Under the pieces are notes generated by a model. The model was not told the DNA's origin. It ran no database searches and saw only the letters and a list, made by a program, of their open reading frames with translations. Shown here one piece after another: positions 1 through 9,663 of a stretch of DNA of 64,000 nucleotides. The translations under genes were made by a program, and so were the position numbers. The first letter of the stretch is position 1; each line of letters opens with the position of its first letter. Origin of the DNA: Argyresthia goedartella (Eukaryota > Arthropoda > Insecta > Lepidoptera > Argyresthiidae); NCBI GenBank assembly GCA_949825045.1, contig OX463815.1:21941231-22005230 (forward strand), in the 5' to 3' direction.

Positions 1-617
1 AGTTGGTGGTGAAACGCCAATCGGAGATGGTCCGCAGGGTTCGATGTGGGGTGCTCATACCCAACGAACGAGGCAAGTGGAAGTCTGCGCCCGACGTCGG
101 CGTAGTCCTCCACTATATGAACAAGTGGGCACAGGTTGACCGATGGCTCCTCCAGAAAGTGGATGAGCAGCAGGACAACCTGTTTCTCATCACAGACGTC
201 CCTGAAGATGTGGTGCCGACCCTGCTGGGAAGGGGCAGACAGCTCCTTTTTGGTAGTGGTTCGGTCTACCTAAAATTTCAGGGACCCGGTGGGAAATTTG
301 TGAAGGAACCACCGGTGGTAGCGCAGACCAGCTCTAAGCTGGTCATCACTGGGGTTTCTTCAAGAACAGACAAGCCCCAGAGTTCCACTCCAGAGCGGCA
401 GCAAACAGGCCCCGATGCAGTCGGGGAAAGTTCTGCTGCTCAACCGCAGGACGAGCACGCGCACTGGGAGGCCATGCTGCTTGGTGAAGGCGATGAGCCA
501 GAACCAGCAGTGGTGCCCTCTGAGGGCGAGGAGCTGTCCATGCGGCTGGAGGAGGAACTCGTCTTGGAGGTGCAGGAGGGGTTGACCAAAAATGGCGTCC
601 CTCTCCCGCGATTGTAA
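1..617 (+). CDS. ORF1 (Gag-like) 3' part of a non-LTR retrotransposon, 5' end outside window
   Basis: The frame is open from the window edge to TAA at 615-617, so the true start lies upstream. About 204 residues are visible. The first ~100 are hydrophobic-patterned (a stretch reading TLLGRGRQLLFGSGSVYLKF) and recall the compact domain of DUF4780-type ORF1 proteins of insect LINEs; that likeness is from memory and unverified. The rest is acidic, Gln/Glu/Pro-rich and probably disordered. No CCHC knuckle is seen in this part. ORF1 proteins bind the element RNA and form the particle used for target-primed reverse transcription. Its end overlaps the ORF2 ATG by 26 bases in a different frame, which is typical of a two-ORF LINE and makes its identity secure even though the domain call is weak. 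Confidence 0.75.
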   Translation, partial: LVVKRQSEMVRRVRCGVLIPNERGKWKSAPDVGVVLHYMNKWAQVDRWLLQKVDEQQDNLFLITDVPEDVVPTLLGRGRQLLFGSGSVYLKFQGPGGKFVKEPPVVAQTSSKLVITGVSSRTDKPQSSTPERQQTGPDAVGESSAAQPQDEHAHWEAMLLGEGDEPEPAVVPSEGEELSMRLEEELVLEVQEGLTKNGVPLPRL

Positions 618-3600
618 AATCCTCCAAGCCAACCTCCAACACAGCCAAACTGCAACGGCCCAGTTAAGACGCTGGTTGGGGGCAAACAGCACTGCCGTGG
701 CTCTGATCCAGGAGCCGTGGATCAACCGCGGTAGCATTCGAGGGCTCGCCAATTTGAGAGGTAAGCTTTTCGGTACAACTGATCACGATAACCCTAGAAC
801 GTGCATCATAACTACTAACAACATCCCAGCACAGCCATTAACAGAGTTCTGTTCCAGGGACCTGTGTGCCATAAGGCTGCAACTGCCCGACACAGCTAGG
901 TGCCGCGAGCTCGTGGTGGCCTCCGCCTACATGCCTGCGGAGGACAACCCGCCTCCACACGACCTGTGCCGGCTGGTGGACCACTGCGAGAAGTCGGGCC
1001 TTCAACTCATCGTTGGGGCCGACTCGAACGCGCATCACCCACTGTGGGGCATGCCAGATATGAACAGCAGAGGTAAGACACTTGTTGAATACCTATTTAC
1101 TACAAACCTCAATGTGCTTAACATAGGTTCTGAACCAACTTTTGTTACCAAGCGAAGCAGAACTATCGTTGATATTACCCTGGCAACGGCGGACATATCC
1201 GACGACGTTGGGGGCTGGCATGTGTCCAACGAGGCGTCATGCTCTGATCATCGATGGATACGCTTCGAGATCAACGCAGCGTTCTCCCCAACTGTCCCTA
1301 AGAGAAACCCACGCAAGACTGACAGAACCAGGTACAGAGCTATCCTAGGTGAAAGACTTGCTTGGGCTGAGACTCTACCAGATCCGGAGGGACCCGAACA
1401 AATCGAACAACAGGTAACAGATTTTACAAATACTTCAATAGACTGCTACCATTCAACTTGCCCGCTTAGCACACCAGCGCCTACCAACATCAAGGGGCAG
1501 CCTTGGTGGGGTCCTGATCTAGATAGGATGCGTGCTAAGATCAGAAGACTGCTAAACAGGGCGATGAACACCAGTGCTGATGAGGATTGGGACAACTATA
1601 AAGATGCCAAATCCAAGTACAAGAAACGACTACGGTTCAAAAGCAGCAACTCATGGAGGAAATTCTGCAGCGACATTGAAACCGTTGATCAAGCAAATCG
1701 GGTAAGGCAAATACTAGCTCAACAAGGCAACTCCAGGCTAGGGTCGCTTAAAAAACCCGTTGGAACATATACCTCTTCCACCACAGAAACACACAGTCTC
1801 TTGTTGGAAACTCACTTTCCCGGAAGTAGAACTATTCAAGAGATTGTGTGGCCGGAAGAGGTTCACCATGAAGCTGTCGACCACTTAGACATAACTAATA
1901 ATATTATCACTGCTGACAAGGTAAGATGGGCCATTAATAGCTTTAAACCTTTTAAATCAGCAGGACCAGATGGAATCTTCCCAGCACTTCTACAGTGGGG
2001 TGGGGAACCCGTCATCAATATAATGGTCCGAATCATGAAAGCATGTCTTAGATTCGGATACGTTCCCAAAAGGTGGAGAGTAGTAAACGTAATTTTCATA
2101 CCGAAGCCAGGAAGGAGCGACTACACTAACGCTAAATCTTTCAGGCCGATTAGTCTCACCTCGTTCTTGCTTAAAACTCTCGAACGTTTGTGCGAGAGAC
2201 ACCTGAGAGATGGAGCGTTAAAACATATACCCTTACACAAGAATCAGCATGCATATAGTTTGGGTAAGTCTACTGAATCGGCTCTCCATGCAGTTGTATC
2301 CACAATTGAAGAGGCGATTCAAAACAAATACATCTGTCTTGGAACTTTTATTGATATAGAAGGTGCCTTTGACAAGACGCAGTATAGCAGTATAAGTGCA
2401 TCTCTAACAAGGCATGGGGTGTCAACAGCTGTAAACAACTGGGTCACAAACATGCTTAACAAACGTATCGTGCGTCTAGCTGGAGAGTCCCTATCGGCGG
2501 AGGTAGTACGGGGATGCCCGCAGGGAGGAGTGCTCTCCCCGCTTCTGTGGAATCTAGTCATTAACGACCTGATTACCAAGCTTAACGCTAATGGATACTA
2601 CACCGTAGGATACGCCGACGATTTGGTAATCCTCATCACAGGTAAATTTGCGAGCACAGTGTGCAACCTTAAACAAACAGCTCTTCGCATCGTGGAGCGC
2701 TGGTGTTTAGAATATGACCTGGCGGTTAACCCAACAAAAACGGTAATGGTCATGTTCACTAACAATAGGGCTCTTGGTAGGTATACCCTACCTAAGCTCT
2801 TTGGAACGGAACTCCAGCTAGCAACTGAGGTGAAGTACCTGGGCATAACCTTGGACAGCAAGCTCAACTGGAGTAGCCACATCGACAACAAACTAAAGAA
2901 GGCGAGTATTGCTTTCTGGCAGTGTCGGAGAATGGTGGGGAAAAAGTGGGGACTTTCTCCCAACATCATTCTTTGGCTGTACGTAACGGTGATCCGTCCT
3001 CTTGTCTGCTACGGAGCTGTGGTGTGGTGGACCAGGACCAAACTAACCACAATGGTAAGCAAACTCCAAAGCTTCCAAAGGCTGGCCTGCATGGCTATCA
3101 CAGGTAGTATGAGAACTACTCCAACAGCAGCAATGGAGGCCATGCTGTGTCTTCCGCCACTCCAGCTATATATTAAGCAGGAGGCCGCGTCATCTGCGGT
3201 GAGACTCAACACCTTAGGACTTTGGAGGAAAAACAGGACCTCACACACCGCCATCCTAGGGGAAGTTTACAAAAAATTTCCCATCTCTATGGCTTGCAGT
3301 GACAGAATCCCTAAACAATTTGTTTTTGACAAAAAATACAACATACAGTTACATGAAGACCATCGGGTTGAGGGGCTCGACGTTAAAGAGCTCAGAATTT
3401 TTACCGATGGTTCAAAAACTGAAGCAGGCACTGGTTCAGGCACCTTCTCGGAGGACCTAAACATCAAGATGGCCATTCCACTGGGTGCCCATAATACTGT
3501 CTTTCAAGCTGAATGCATGGGCATCATCTCGGCCGCTAATGCCATAGCATCGAGAAAGGTAAGAGATTCCTCCATTCGAATCCTCTCGGATAGCATGGCC

Positions 3601-4218
3601 GTCCTACAAGCCCTAAATAGCAACACTATTAACTCAGGGCTAATCTACGAGTGTCACAAACGACTAATGGAGGTATGTCAACACAACCGCGTAATCCTTC
3701 AATGGATAAAAGGACACAGCGGATCAAGAGGTAACGATGCAGCGGATGAGCTGGCGCGTAAAGGATCTAGCTTGACAGCGTATGGTCCCGAACCTATCAT
3801 CCCTCTTCCCTTCAAGATGGTACGCTCATTTCTGAGAGAGTCGACCAGGAATGATCATGCCACTCTTTGGACAAACCATAAGGAGTGCAGGCAGGCTAAG
3901 CTGGCCTTGCCGTCCCCTAGCGCTAGGCTGGCTAAGACCTTGCTTCGACTTAGCAGGCCGCGCATGCGACTGGTAACTGCAGCACTTACTGGCCATGGTT
4001 TCTTTAACAAACATCTATATGTCCTAGGTGTTACCGACAGCCCCCTTTGCAGAGCCTGCTTGGAGGCAGAAGAAACGGCTGCTCACGTCCTCATGGAGTG
4101 CACAGGAGTAGCGGACTACAGGGCTAAACACCTCGGTCAATCGAGGGACCTTCCAGGGATAGTCGGTAACGTAAAGGGCCTACTGGCGTTCCTGGAGGAG
4201 TTGGGTTGGCTCGAATGA
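592..4218 (+). CDS. LINE ORF2: APE endonuclease, reverse transcriptase, RNase H
   Basis: An intact 1208-residue polyprotein starts at ATG 592. The endonuclease occupies about residues 8-222: Asn14, Glu41 in QEPW, the GADSNAHHPLWG motif (Asp144, Asn146) and SDH (Asp219-His220). The reverse transcriptase is about 450-730, with FIDIEGAFD (Asp588), GCPQGGVLSPLLWN, and YADD at 674-677. An RNase H follows at about 930-1060: Asp939 in FTDGS, Glu974, Asp1000, and Asp1049 after GHSG. The C terminus has a CX2CX8HX4C knuckle (Cys1153, Cys1156, His1165, Cys1170). The protein would nick chromosomal DNA and copy the element RNA onto it. EN + RT + RNase H points to the I/LOA/R1 side of the LINE tree; I cannot fix the clade. 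All catalytic residues are present and there is no frameshift, so this copy could be active if the missing 5' part is intact. Confidence 0.95.
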   Translation: MASLSRDCKILQANLQHSQTATAQLRRWLGANSTAVALIQEPWINRGSIRGLANLRGKLFGTTDHDNPRTCIITTNNIPAQPLTEFCSRDLCAIRLQLPDTARCRELVVASAYMPAEDNPPPHDLCRLVDHCEKSGLQLIVGADSNAHHPLWGMPDMNSRGKTLVEYLFTTNLNVLNIGSEPTFVTKRSRTIVDITLATADISDDVGGWHVSNEASCSDHRWIRFEINAAFSPTVPKRNPRKTDRTRYRAILGERLAWAETLPDPEGPEQIEQQVTDFTNTSIDCYHSTCPLSTPAPTNIKGQPWWGPDLDRMRAKIRRLLNRAMNTSADEDWDNYKDAKSKYKKRLRFKSSNSWRKFCSDIETVDQANRVRQILAQQGNSRLGSLKKPVGTYTSSTTETHSLLLETHFPGSRTIQEIVWPEEVHHEAVDHLDITNNIITADKVRWAINSFKPFKSAGPDGIFPALLQWGGEPVINIMVRIMKACLRFGYVPKRWRVVNVIFIPKPGRSDYTNAKSFRPISLTSFLLKTLERLCERHLRDGALKHIPLHKNQHAYSLGKSTESALHAVVSTIEEAIQNKYICLGTFIDIEGAFDKTQYSSISASLTRHGVSTAVNNWVTNMLNKRIVRLAGESLSAEVVRGCPQGGVLSPLLWNLVINDLITKLNANGYYTVGYADDLVILITGKFASTVCNLKQTALRIVERWCLEYDLAVNPTKTVMVMFTNNRALGRYTLPKLFGTELQLATEVKYLGITLDSKLNWSSHIDNKLKKASIAFWQCRRMVGKKWGLSPNIILWLYVTVIRPLVCYGAVVWWTRTKLTTMVSKLQSFQRLACMAITGSMRTTPTAAMEAMLCLPPLQLYIKQEAASSAVRLNTLGLWRKNRTSHTAILGEVYKKFPISMACSDRIPKQFVFDKKYNIQLHEDHRVEGLDVKELRIFTDGSKTEAGTGSGTFSEDLNIKMAIPLGAHNTVFQAECMGIISAANAIASRKVRDSSIRILSDSMAVLQALNSNTINSGLIYECHKRLMEVCQHNRVILQWIKGHSGSRGNDAADELARKGSSLTAYGPEPIIPLPFKMVRSFLRESTRNDHATLWTNHKECRQAKLALPSPSARLAKTLLRLSRPRMRLVTAALTGHGFFNKHLYVLGVTDSPLCRACLEAEETAAHVLMECTGVADYRAKHLGQSRDLPGIVGNVKGLLAFLEELGWLE

Positions 4219-4579
4219 TTCGCATTCCCACCCACACGCAAAATAGGCGCTTTCGTCGTCGAGTTGCGGAAACCAGCCCGTCTTACAATTGACAATTGAC
4301 AAAGGGTTCTTTTTTATAAGCTTTATTAAGTTTTACCCGTCCCGAGCTCTCCGGTTTCCGATTGAGCTGAAATTTTGCATGCAAATGTAATTCGGATGAC
4401 AATACAATATTTTTATGACATGGAGCTGATCTGATGATGGAGCCGGAAGGTGGCCCTAGGAACTCTTAATATAAGGACACAAGCCCATCGAGTTTGGGCT
4501 CGTCGGATTTGTCTTGACAAGTTCTCTGGTAATAGATTAGTTTATTTCTTTCTAGGGTTCCGTATTATTATTTTATTAT
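4219..4579. other. 3' untranslated region of the first LINE, then repeat-like DNA
   Basis: No gene is seen. The first ~90 bases after the ORF2 stop are the element's 3' untranslated region. From about 4330 to 4540 the sequence (GAGCTGAAATTTTGCATGCA onward, then GGAGCCGGAAGGTGGCC) looks like an interspersed repeat I recall from lepidopteran genomes. I cannot tell whether it is part of this LINE's tail or an independent element. Confidence 0.35.
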
Positions 4580-4696
4580 AGAAGTACAAAAATACAAGTT
4601 ATGAATCCGCCAAACGCTTCGTCGTAACTTAACTAGAGAAAATACAAAACCAAACATCTATAAAAATAACACTCCCCCCCCCCCCCAAGAAACGCC
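4580..4696 (+). repeat. Dispersed repeat, copy 1 (partner at 25977-26094)
   Basis: This stretch aligns by eye with 25977-26094 in the same orientation. Shared blocks include ATCCGCCAAACGCTT, ATCTATAAAAATAA and CCAAGAAACGCC. Copy 1 carries a run of about 14 C near 4675 that copy 2 lacks. There is no coding capacity; it is probably a fragment of an unnamed mobile element. Confidence 0.6.
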
Positions 4697-5457
4697 ATTC
4701 CGTATTTATTAGTTCTCTTTTACAACTAATAAACGCTTATTCAAAAAAAAATTGCTTGTTTCCTTTTAAGGAACGAAACCCTAAAAGGACGCACCTCACA
4801 ATAATCTAGAAACCATAGCGTCTAGTGCGGTAATGTAAAGTAAAAAGCAATAGCGCAATAAGCTCTATAATGAACCTAAATGCGTTGCCATAAACAGTCA
4901 CTTGAGAAACAAGTGCGTTGAAAAATCTAAAAAACACTCGTGAGTAATACCTGTTCCACCCGGCGAGTGACCGAAACACATATTTGGAGCAGCTATCTGC
5001 CAAGCTCCAACAGTGGATAGGCACTGGACTATGAGAAGAACAATACAGTATTCTAGGTCAAATTCCCTTTTACATTAAAAGGATAGTTAACGACTTTCTT
5101 GGCTTGCGTAGGTGACTTGGCCTCAAGCCAGCAAGCAGGTCGCACGAGTGCATATCCCCCCCCCCCGGATTCCCTCTCCCCTCTACCCCCCGCGACGCGA
5201 CATACACATCCCTAAATTTCACGCTTCCGTTCCTACAAATACCTACGCATCCTCCTGAATCCGAATGACACAACTCGCGCCTTTGTCAACTCCCTCAAAC
5301 TTGGCGTGATCCCAAACGACGAACAATATAGATACTCCCCGCGTACAAAGAAACCCATTTTACATTGACTGCCGACGACAAATAATAGACTTATTATGGG
5401 AATTCCGGCTGAAAAACATTGTGAGGATACCTTCATATCTTTGACGACGATGGACGA
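4697..5457. other. No gene recognised
   Basis: AT-rich sequence with a second poly-C tract near 5157-5167. Frames up to 72 codons exist but none resembles a protein I know, and stops are as frequent as expected by chance. Confidence 0.5.
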
Positions 5458-5662
5458 ACTCTATGGCGCCGCGGTTGTCGCTCTGCCTACCTTGAGAGAA
5501 GTCCCTTGAGGGTTCGATCCCCGGATTGGGATACAGAAAAAAAAAACAGGTCTTGGATGTGTGTGACGTCGCTGTTTCTGGTTCCCACGACGCAGGGAAT
5601 CCTGCTGCGGGGATAGAAGCAATGTATGTGCCTCTATGTAAATGTTTATGTTTATATATTTA
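5458..5662 (+). mobile_element. tRNA-headed SINE (family 1), near full length
   Basis: The head (5460-5530) has a degenerate pol III A-box region (GGCGCCGCGGTTGTCGC) and a B-box (GGGTTCGATCCC), followed by an A-run and a body. The body reads CAGGTCTTGGATG, GTTTCTGGTTCCCAC, GGGAATCCT and GAAGCAATGTATGTGCCT. The same head and body occur on the minus strand at 41862-42067 and 19085-19668, and the body alone at 7165, 31062, 43222 and 60188. It is not a working tRNA gene, because no cloverleaf or anticodon arm can be formed cleanly. Confidence 0.8.
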
Positions 5663-5664
5663 CG

Positions 5665-5760
5665 CGACTGCGGCGATGGGCTAGCCTGTGCTTTTGCCTC
5701 CCCGTACGGGAAAAGGGTTGACGCTGTGTTTTCGCATTTTTCCGACCGGAATATAAAAAC
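5665..5760 (+). repeat. Short dispersed motif (partner at 17870-17970)
   Basis: CTGCGGCGATGGGCTA and CCTCCCCGTACGGGAAAA recur as CTGCGGCGACGGGCTA and CACCCCGTACGGAAAAA near 17873-17965, with an insertion between the blocks in the second copy. It lies just downstream of a SINE in one place and a LINE end in the other. It is too short to classify. Confidence 0.35.
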
Positions 5761-6514
5761 AAGTCCGCGCGCTTCCCTTTGTTATTGATGATCCAAAATA
5801 AAAACGTTGATGCAATTTTGTTGTGTAAGAGCCATCTTCACTGTCTTTTGTTTCCTATTTTGGTAAATCGCTAATCTTAAATCATTTTCGGTCAATCACC
5901 GGGTCTCTCTCCATTATTTACTAGGTATACTCGTATATATTTTTTTATCCAAAAGAAAATCTAAATTAGTTATAGACCAAAAAATGGATGGTAAAACATT
6001 TATCGGTAGCGCCGAGTTATATTAATTGTTGGTTTTGATTTGTCACTGGATGTTTAATATTCTGTTGCGTTAGTAAAGATGATGAATTAATTCAATAGAA
6101 GCTGTTCACTTAACTCATTGCATTGATACAGAGCTATTTACTCAGGTTAATCCAGATGTTACTACCGATCGCTAAAACGATCAATTTTGTCTCATATGAT
6201 TTGAACCTTATCTTAAAGTGTTAAAGTTCAAAATCGCGATCCAATTTTCAAAAATCTAGTAACATCTGGGTTAACGAAACTCTTTGCTCATTGAAACCGG
6301 AAGATAGAAATTCAGCAACTTTTTAACAGAAATAATATCAAATATCATTCAAACATCAGTATAGTTCGAATAAGCAATTATTAATGGTACAAAACTCAAT
6401 ATCTGCAATTAAAGATCTTTTCCGCTAAGATCGGGAGAGTCCAGTTTTCACTGATAAACAGATAAAACAAAATGGCTATGGAAATGGCCATACCAATAAT
6501 TTCTTGGGTTTTAA
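5761..6514. other. No gene recognised
   Basis: AT-rich, no open frame above chance length, no repeat that I can match elsewhere in the window. Confidence 0.5.
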
Positions 6515-6745
6515 TTCCTAAAAACCGGTATGTTTCATTATTTGTTGTTATAGCGGCTATAGAAATACAGCCTCTGTGAAAATTTCAGCTCTGTACCTCT
6601 TTCGGTTGATCCTGTAGAGCCCGGTGACAGACGGACAGACGGACGGACGGACAACAGAGGCTTAGTACTAGGGTCCTGTTTGGCACCCTTTGGGTAAGTT
6701 GCAGGTGCTAAAGAAAACTTTTGATATCCCATTTAAAACAACCAA
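6515..6745 (-). repeat. GGGTTCCG repeat, partial copy
   Basis: Read on the minus strand it gives a degraded GGGTCCTGTTTGGC-type start, a (GTCC)/(GTCT) microsatellite core near 6620-6650, then AAATTTTCACAGAGGCTGTATTTCT and the GCTATAACAACAAATA motif. The same order appears at 19178, 20805, 31180 and 60307. I recall this as a very abundant non-coding repeat of Lepidoptera; I do not know its formal name with certainty. Confidence 0.7.
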
Positions 6746-7164
6746 CGATTGACCGATACTTCCTACATAAATATTAAACTGCAAAAAATACTGTAACAAT
6801 TTTCCTAGTCTTTCTATTCTATTTGTAAACAAACTATGTTTTATCGTTAGGTAGAGGAATATTTTCTCCTATGATAAATTGTTGTAATTTCTCGTGGTGG
6901 CAGTTTCTCCCGTAATTGGTGCCTCGATGACAGATTAAGGGCGCAATTCTAGTGACGCAATTGACAGCACAATCTGGTCTGTGGTCATGTTGATGGATTT
7001 CAGCACATCGTATGGAACAAGCGCGGTTAGTGTGCAATTTGTGAGATATTCTGTATTTCCGTCATTAATGGCAATATCTGTCAAAATGGAAAATCGGCCA
7101 ATCAGAACACGATTATTTCACTCGAGCTGTCTACACCATTAAATAAATGAAATAGATAAATATT
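6746..7164. other. No gene recognised
   Basis: No frame resembling a known protein. AATCAGAACACGATTATTT near 7098 recurs as a similar block near 22622, hinting at another old dispersed repeat. Confidence 0.45.
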
Positions 7165-7245
7165 TATATACAGGCACATACATTGATTCTGGCCCCACAC
7201 TAGGATACCATGTGTCATGGAAACCAAAAACTGCGACATAATAAA
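7165..7245 (-). mobile_element. SINE family 1, headless body fragment
   Basis: The plus strand reads ACAGGCACATACATTG, CCCCACACTAGGATACC and GGAAACCAAAAACTGCGAC, the complement of the SINE body seen at 5545-5660. The tRNA-like head is absent. Confidence 0.65.
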
Positions 7246-7528
7246 TAAAAATTTAAACGTTTACAGCCTTACCTATAAAAAATAACTAATTTATGTTTGT
7301 AGACCTGTTTAAGCATAATCCTCTTTAAACCTTAATGAGCATTTTATGTTTTTGTGATTTGTAAAAGTACAGCGAGTCAGTTTTAACTAAAACTCTGTTG
7401 TGAGTTCGTTTATTCTTTTATCTACACATAAATTTATCTATCATAAACCCTCTTTACTGCGTTCAAAAACCGCACGTTAGGATCAGCATTATGTTAAACT
7501 ACTTGGTAAAAACTCGTTTCGTATCTGG

Positions 7529-7562
7529 AAAACTACACATTATGGTCATTATGTGTAGTTTT
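7529..7562. repeat. Perfect 12 bp hairpin inside duplication unit 1
   Basis: Arms 7529-7540 and 7551-7562 (AAAACTACACAT and its complement) flank a 10-base loop. Unit 2 keeps a decayed version near 7966-7997. Confidence 0.8.
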
Positions 7563-7811
7563 TCTACATATAATGACATTCAAATTTCGAACGCCGACGC
7601 CCACCCGCGTGCCGTCCCTAGTTTGTTTGTGAAGTTGGTACTGACATTCAAATTTCGAACGCCGACGCCCGCCTGCGAGAAGTTGGTACTACAGAACAAG
7701 TTAAACAATTGCAGAGCCACAATGCCGGTCAAACATGCGGTTCCTGAACACATCAAAGAGAGCTTATGATATGTGTGTAGATAAACTAGTGTATGTAACT
7801 GTACATAATTA

Positions 7812-7861
7812 GGCATTAAAACTCTCGAGTGATATTATTATGAAACTCGAGTTTTAATGCC
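7812..7861. repeat. 17-19 bp hairpin, repeated at 8190-8238
   Basis: In unit 1 the arms GGCATTAAAACTC-TC-GAGT (7812-7830) and its complement (7845-7861) differ by a TC insertion. In unit 2 the left arm is perfect (8190-8206) and the right arm carries one extra C. Each unit has taken a different small indel in opposite arms. Confidence 0.8.
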
Positions 7862-8275
7862 CTCCATTATGCAGCAGTCACATAAACTACTATTATCTAC
7901 ACATAAATTTATCTATCATAAACCCTCTTTACTGCGTACAAAAACCGCACGTTACGATCAGCATAATTACACATTATGACCATAATGTATAATTTTTCTA
8001 CATATTATGACATTAAAATTTCGATCGTCGACGCCCGCCTGCGTGCCGCCCCTAGTTTTTCTGTGAAGTTGGTACTACTGAACAAGCTAAACAACTGCAG
8101 AGCCACAATGCCGGTCAAACATGCTGTTCCTAAACACATCAAAGAGAGCTTATGATATGTGTGTAGATAAACTAAACTGTACATAATTAGGCATTAAAAC
8201 TCGAGTGATATTATTATGAAACTCGCAGTTTTAATGCCCTCCATTATGTATCAGTTACATAAACTACTATTATGG

Positions 8276-9059
8276 TCTGTGGATGTCAGCTGAAGGAAGA
8301 GAATCCAAAGCAGTAAACTTAATAAAAAATAAAAAGGTCTGTGTGTGTGTCAAAGTTTACTATGTGTTTACTTTGTGATTTACTTACTCCCACCTAGCAC
8401 CGATAGAAGCCGGGACCGCAGTCTTAGGTGCCATCCGAAACACGGACTCGTCCGAAGCAAATGCCACATAGAAACGGATACCTATCCAGTACCCGTCTCG
8501 GCCAAATGTTGCTACGCGCACGATCGTTTCCGACGTGCGAGCACCACATTAGGCTGCCACTGAAAAATAGCTAAAATATTTTTTTTCTTTCTGCATTAAA
8601 CACAAACGCCCTACAACAAGTGGCTCTGTGCGATGTTTTGCGATCTAAAGTCCAACCTATTAACTTTGCTCTAAACTATTTAACCCATCTCAATTTCACG
8701 GTATAAATCTAGCGACACCTCATAGGTCAAAATCCGTATAACCGCTTGGGCTGCAGCGTTATTTTACATTTTCAACCCCGTTTCTTCGCCATTTTGAAAC
8801 AAATCTAAAAACTCAATCGTCAAAAAAAATCTTCATCAGAAGGGCCACGGGCCCTTGGGAAGGGCCTCAAAACCCCGCCCGATACCAGTGGAAGTCAACC
8901 GAGTTCTACGGACTCAAGACAGATGAAGTAAGATTTAGCTTAATGTTTATAAAAGTGCTTACTCATTATTGTAAGCACAATTTGTAAGAAAACATAGGAC
9001 AAGCTATGTGTTCCTTAGTACGCTTTTAGTGTAATCTTTCACCGGTATATCGCAGGGAA
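8276..9059. other. No gene recognised
   Basis: A TG-rich run near 8341 and a 72-codon frame (8345-8563) with no recognisable motif. A local palindrome GGGCCACGGGCCC lies near 8839. Nothing else could be supported. Confidence 0.45.
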
Positions 9060-9371
9060 TTAGGCTGGCTCCCGATCCGACTTCGTCGTGATATGCACAT
9101 TCTCTCCTTCCTCTTCAATATTTTGAGAAATCCGCGCTATCCCGCATATCTTTGTGAACATTTTGAGTTTCTTTTCTCTGGGGATAGACTTCGGAGATCT
9201 CACACGGTGTCACTTTTGTCAATTCCTCAGCACAACACTGTTGCTTACGAGCACTCGTTTAGGTTAAGGGCAATACATTTGTGGAATGCACTTCCTTGCG
9301 CTATTAGGGATTGCACATCCTTGTTCTCTTTTAAGAAAAAGTTGAAACAGCATCTCCTCTCTTCCGCATAG
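9060..9371 (+). pseudogene. C-terminal fragment of a Jockey/CR1-like LINE ORF2
   Basis: An open frame of about 100 codons ends at TAG 9369. It carries the signature of the end of ORF2 in many Jockey/CR1-type LINEs: LGWLPIRLRRD, then RLRRSH, HNTVAYEHSFRLRAIHLWNA, LP(C)AIRD, and a Lys-rich tail SFKKKLKQHLL. Everything upstream, including the reverse transcriptase, is missing, as expected of a 5'-truncated insertion. The same family recurs at 17546-17775 (+), 36190-36680 (-) and 41500-41860 (+). Confidence 0.85.
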
Positions 9372-9663
9372 TGGGTATCTTATAGTATGTATGTGTATCT
9401 ATGTATTTATTGTATTCTATTAATTTATTTTATAGTATGTGTAGGATGTATTGTGATTTATCTGATAGTATATTGACTTTATTTCTTTCTTTTAAATCTT
9501 AATTGTACACTAGGACTACCTCTCTATAAATATTTTTTCCTTTCCTCACAGGTTAGCTGTAAGAAATTTCTTTTTAGAAATAAGCTCACCTTTGCATATT
9601 GTTCGTTGTATTTTTTCCATTGTGTTTTCTGTGCAATAAAGAATTATAATAATAATAATAATA
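9372..9663 (+). mobile_element. 3' untranslated tail of the LINE fragment
   Basis: It contains AGAAATAAGCTCACCTTTGC and GTGCAATAAAGAATTATAAT, ending in (TAA)n. Related tails occur at 10965-11110 (-), 27105-27260 (-), 35622-35800 (-) and 42260-42425 (+). The AATAAA serves as a likely polyadenylation signal. Confidence 0.8.

Larger units (their letters stand above)
7418..8275. repeat. Nested tandem duplication, two units of about 479 and 379 bp
   Basis: The unit start TTATCTACACATAAATTTAT occurs at 7418 and 7897. The shared end is CATAAACTACTATTAT, reached at about 7895 and 8275. Both units contain GCAGAGCCACAATGCCGGTC, CATCAAAGAGAGCTTATGAT and a hairpin with GGCATTAAAACTCGAGT arms. Unit 1 also carries an internal duplication: GACATTCAAATTTCGAACGC occurs at 7573 and again at 7642. 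No protein is recognised, although short frames exist. The origin of the unit is unknown. Confidence 0.85.

Noticed and set aside
3..752. Minus-strand frames antisense to the first LINE's ORF1
   Set aside because: Shadows of ORF1 and ORF2 with no independent support.
7418..8275. CRISPR-like or satellite array
   Set aside because: Only two large units with an inner duplication; no short direct repeats with unique spacers, and the context is eukaryotic.
8345..8563. 72-codon frame following a TG run
   Set aside because: Begins inside low-complexity sequence and shows no motif.
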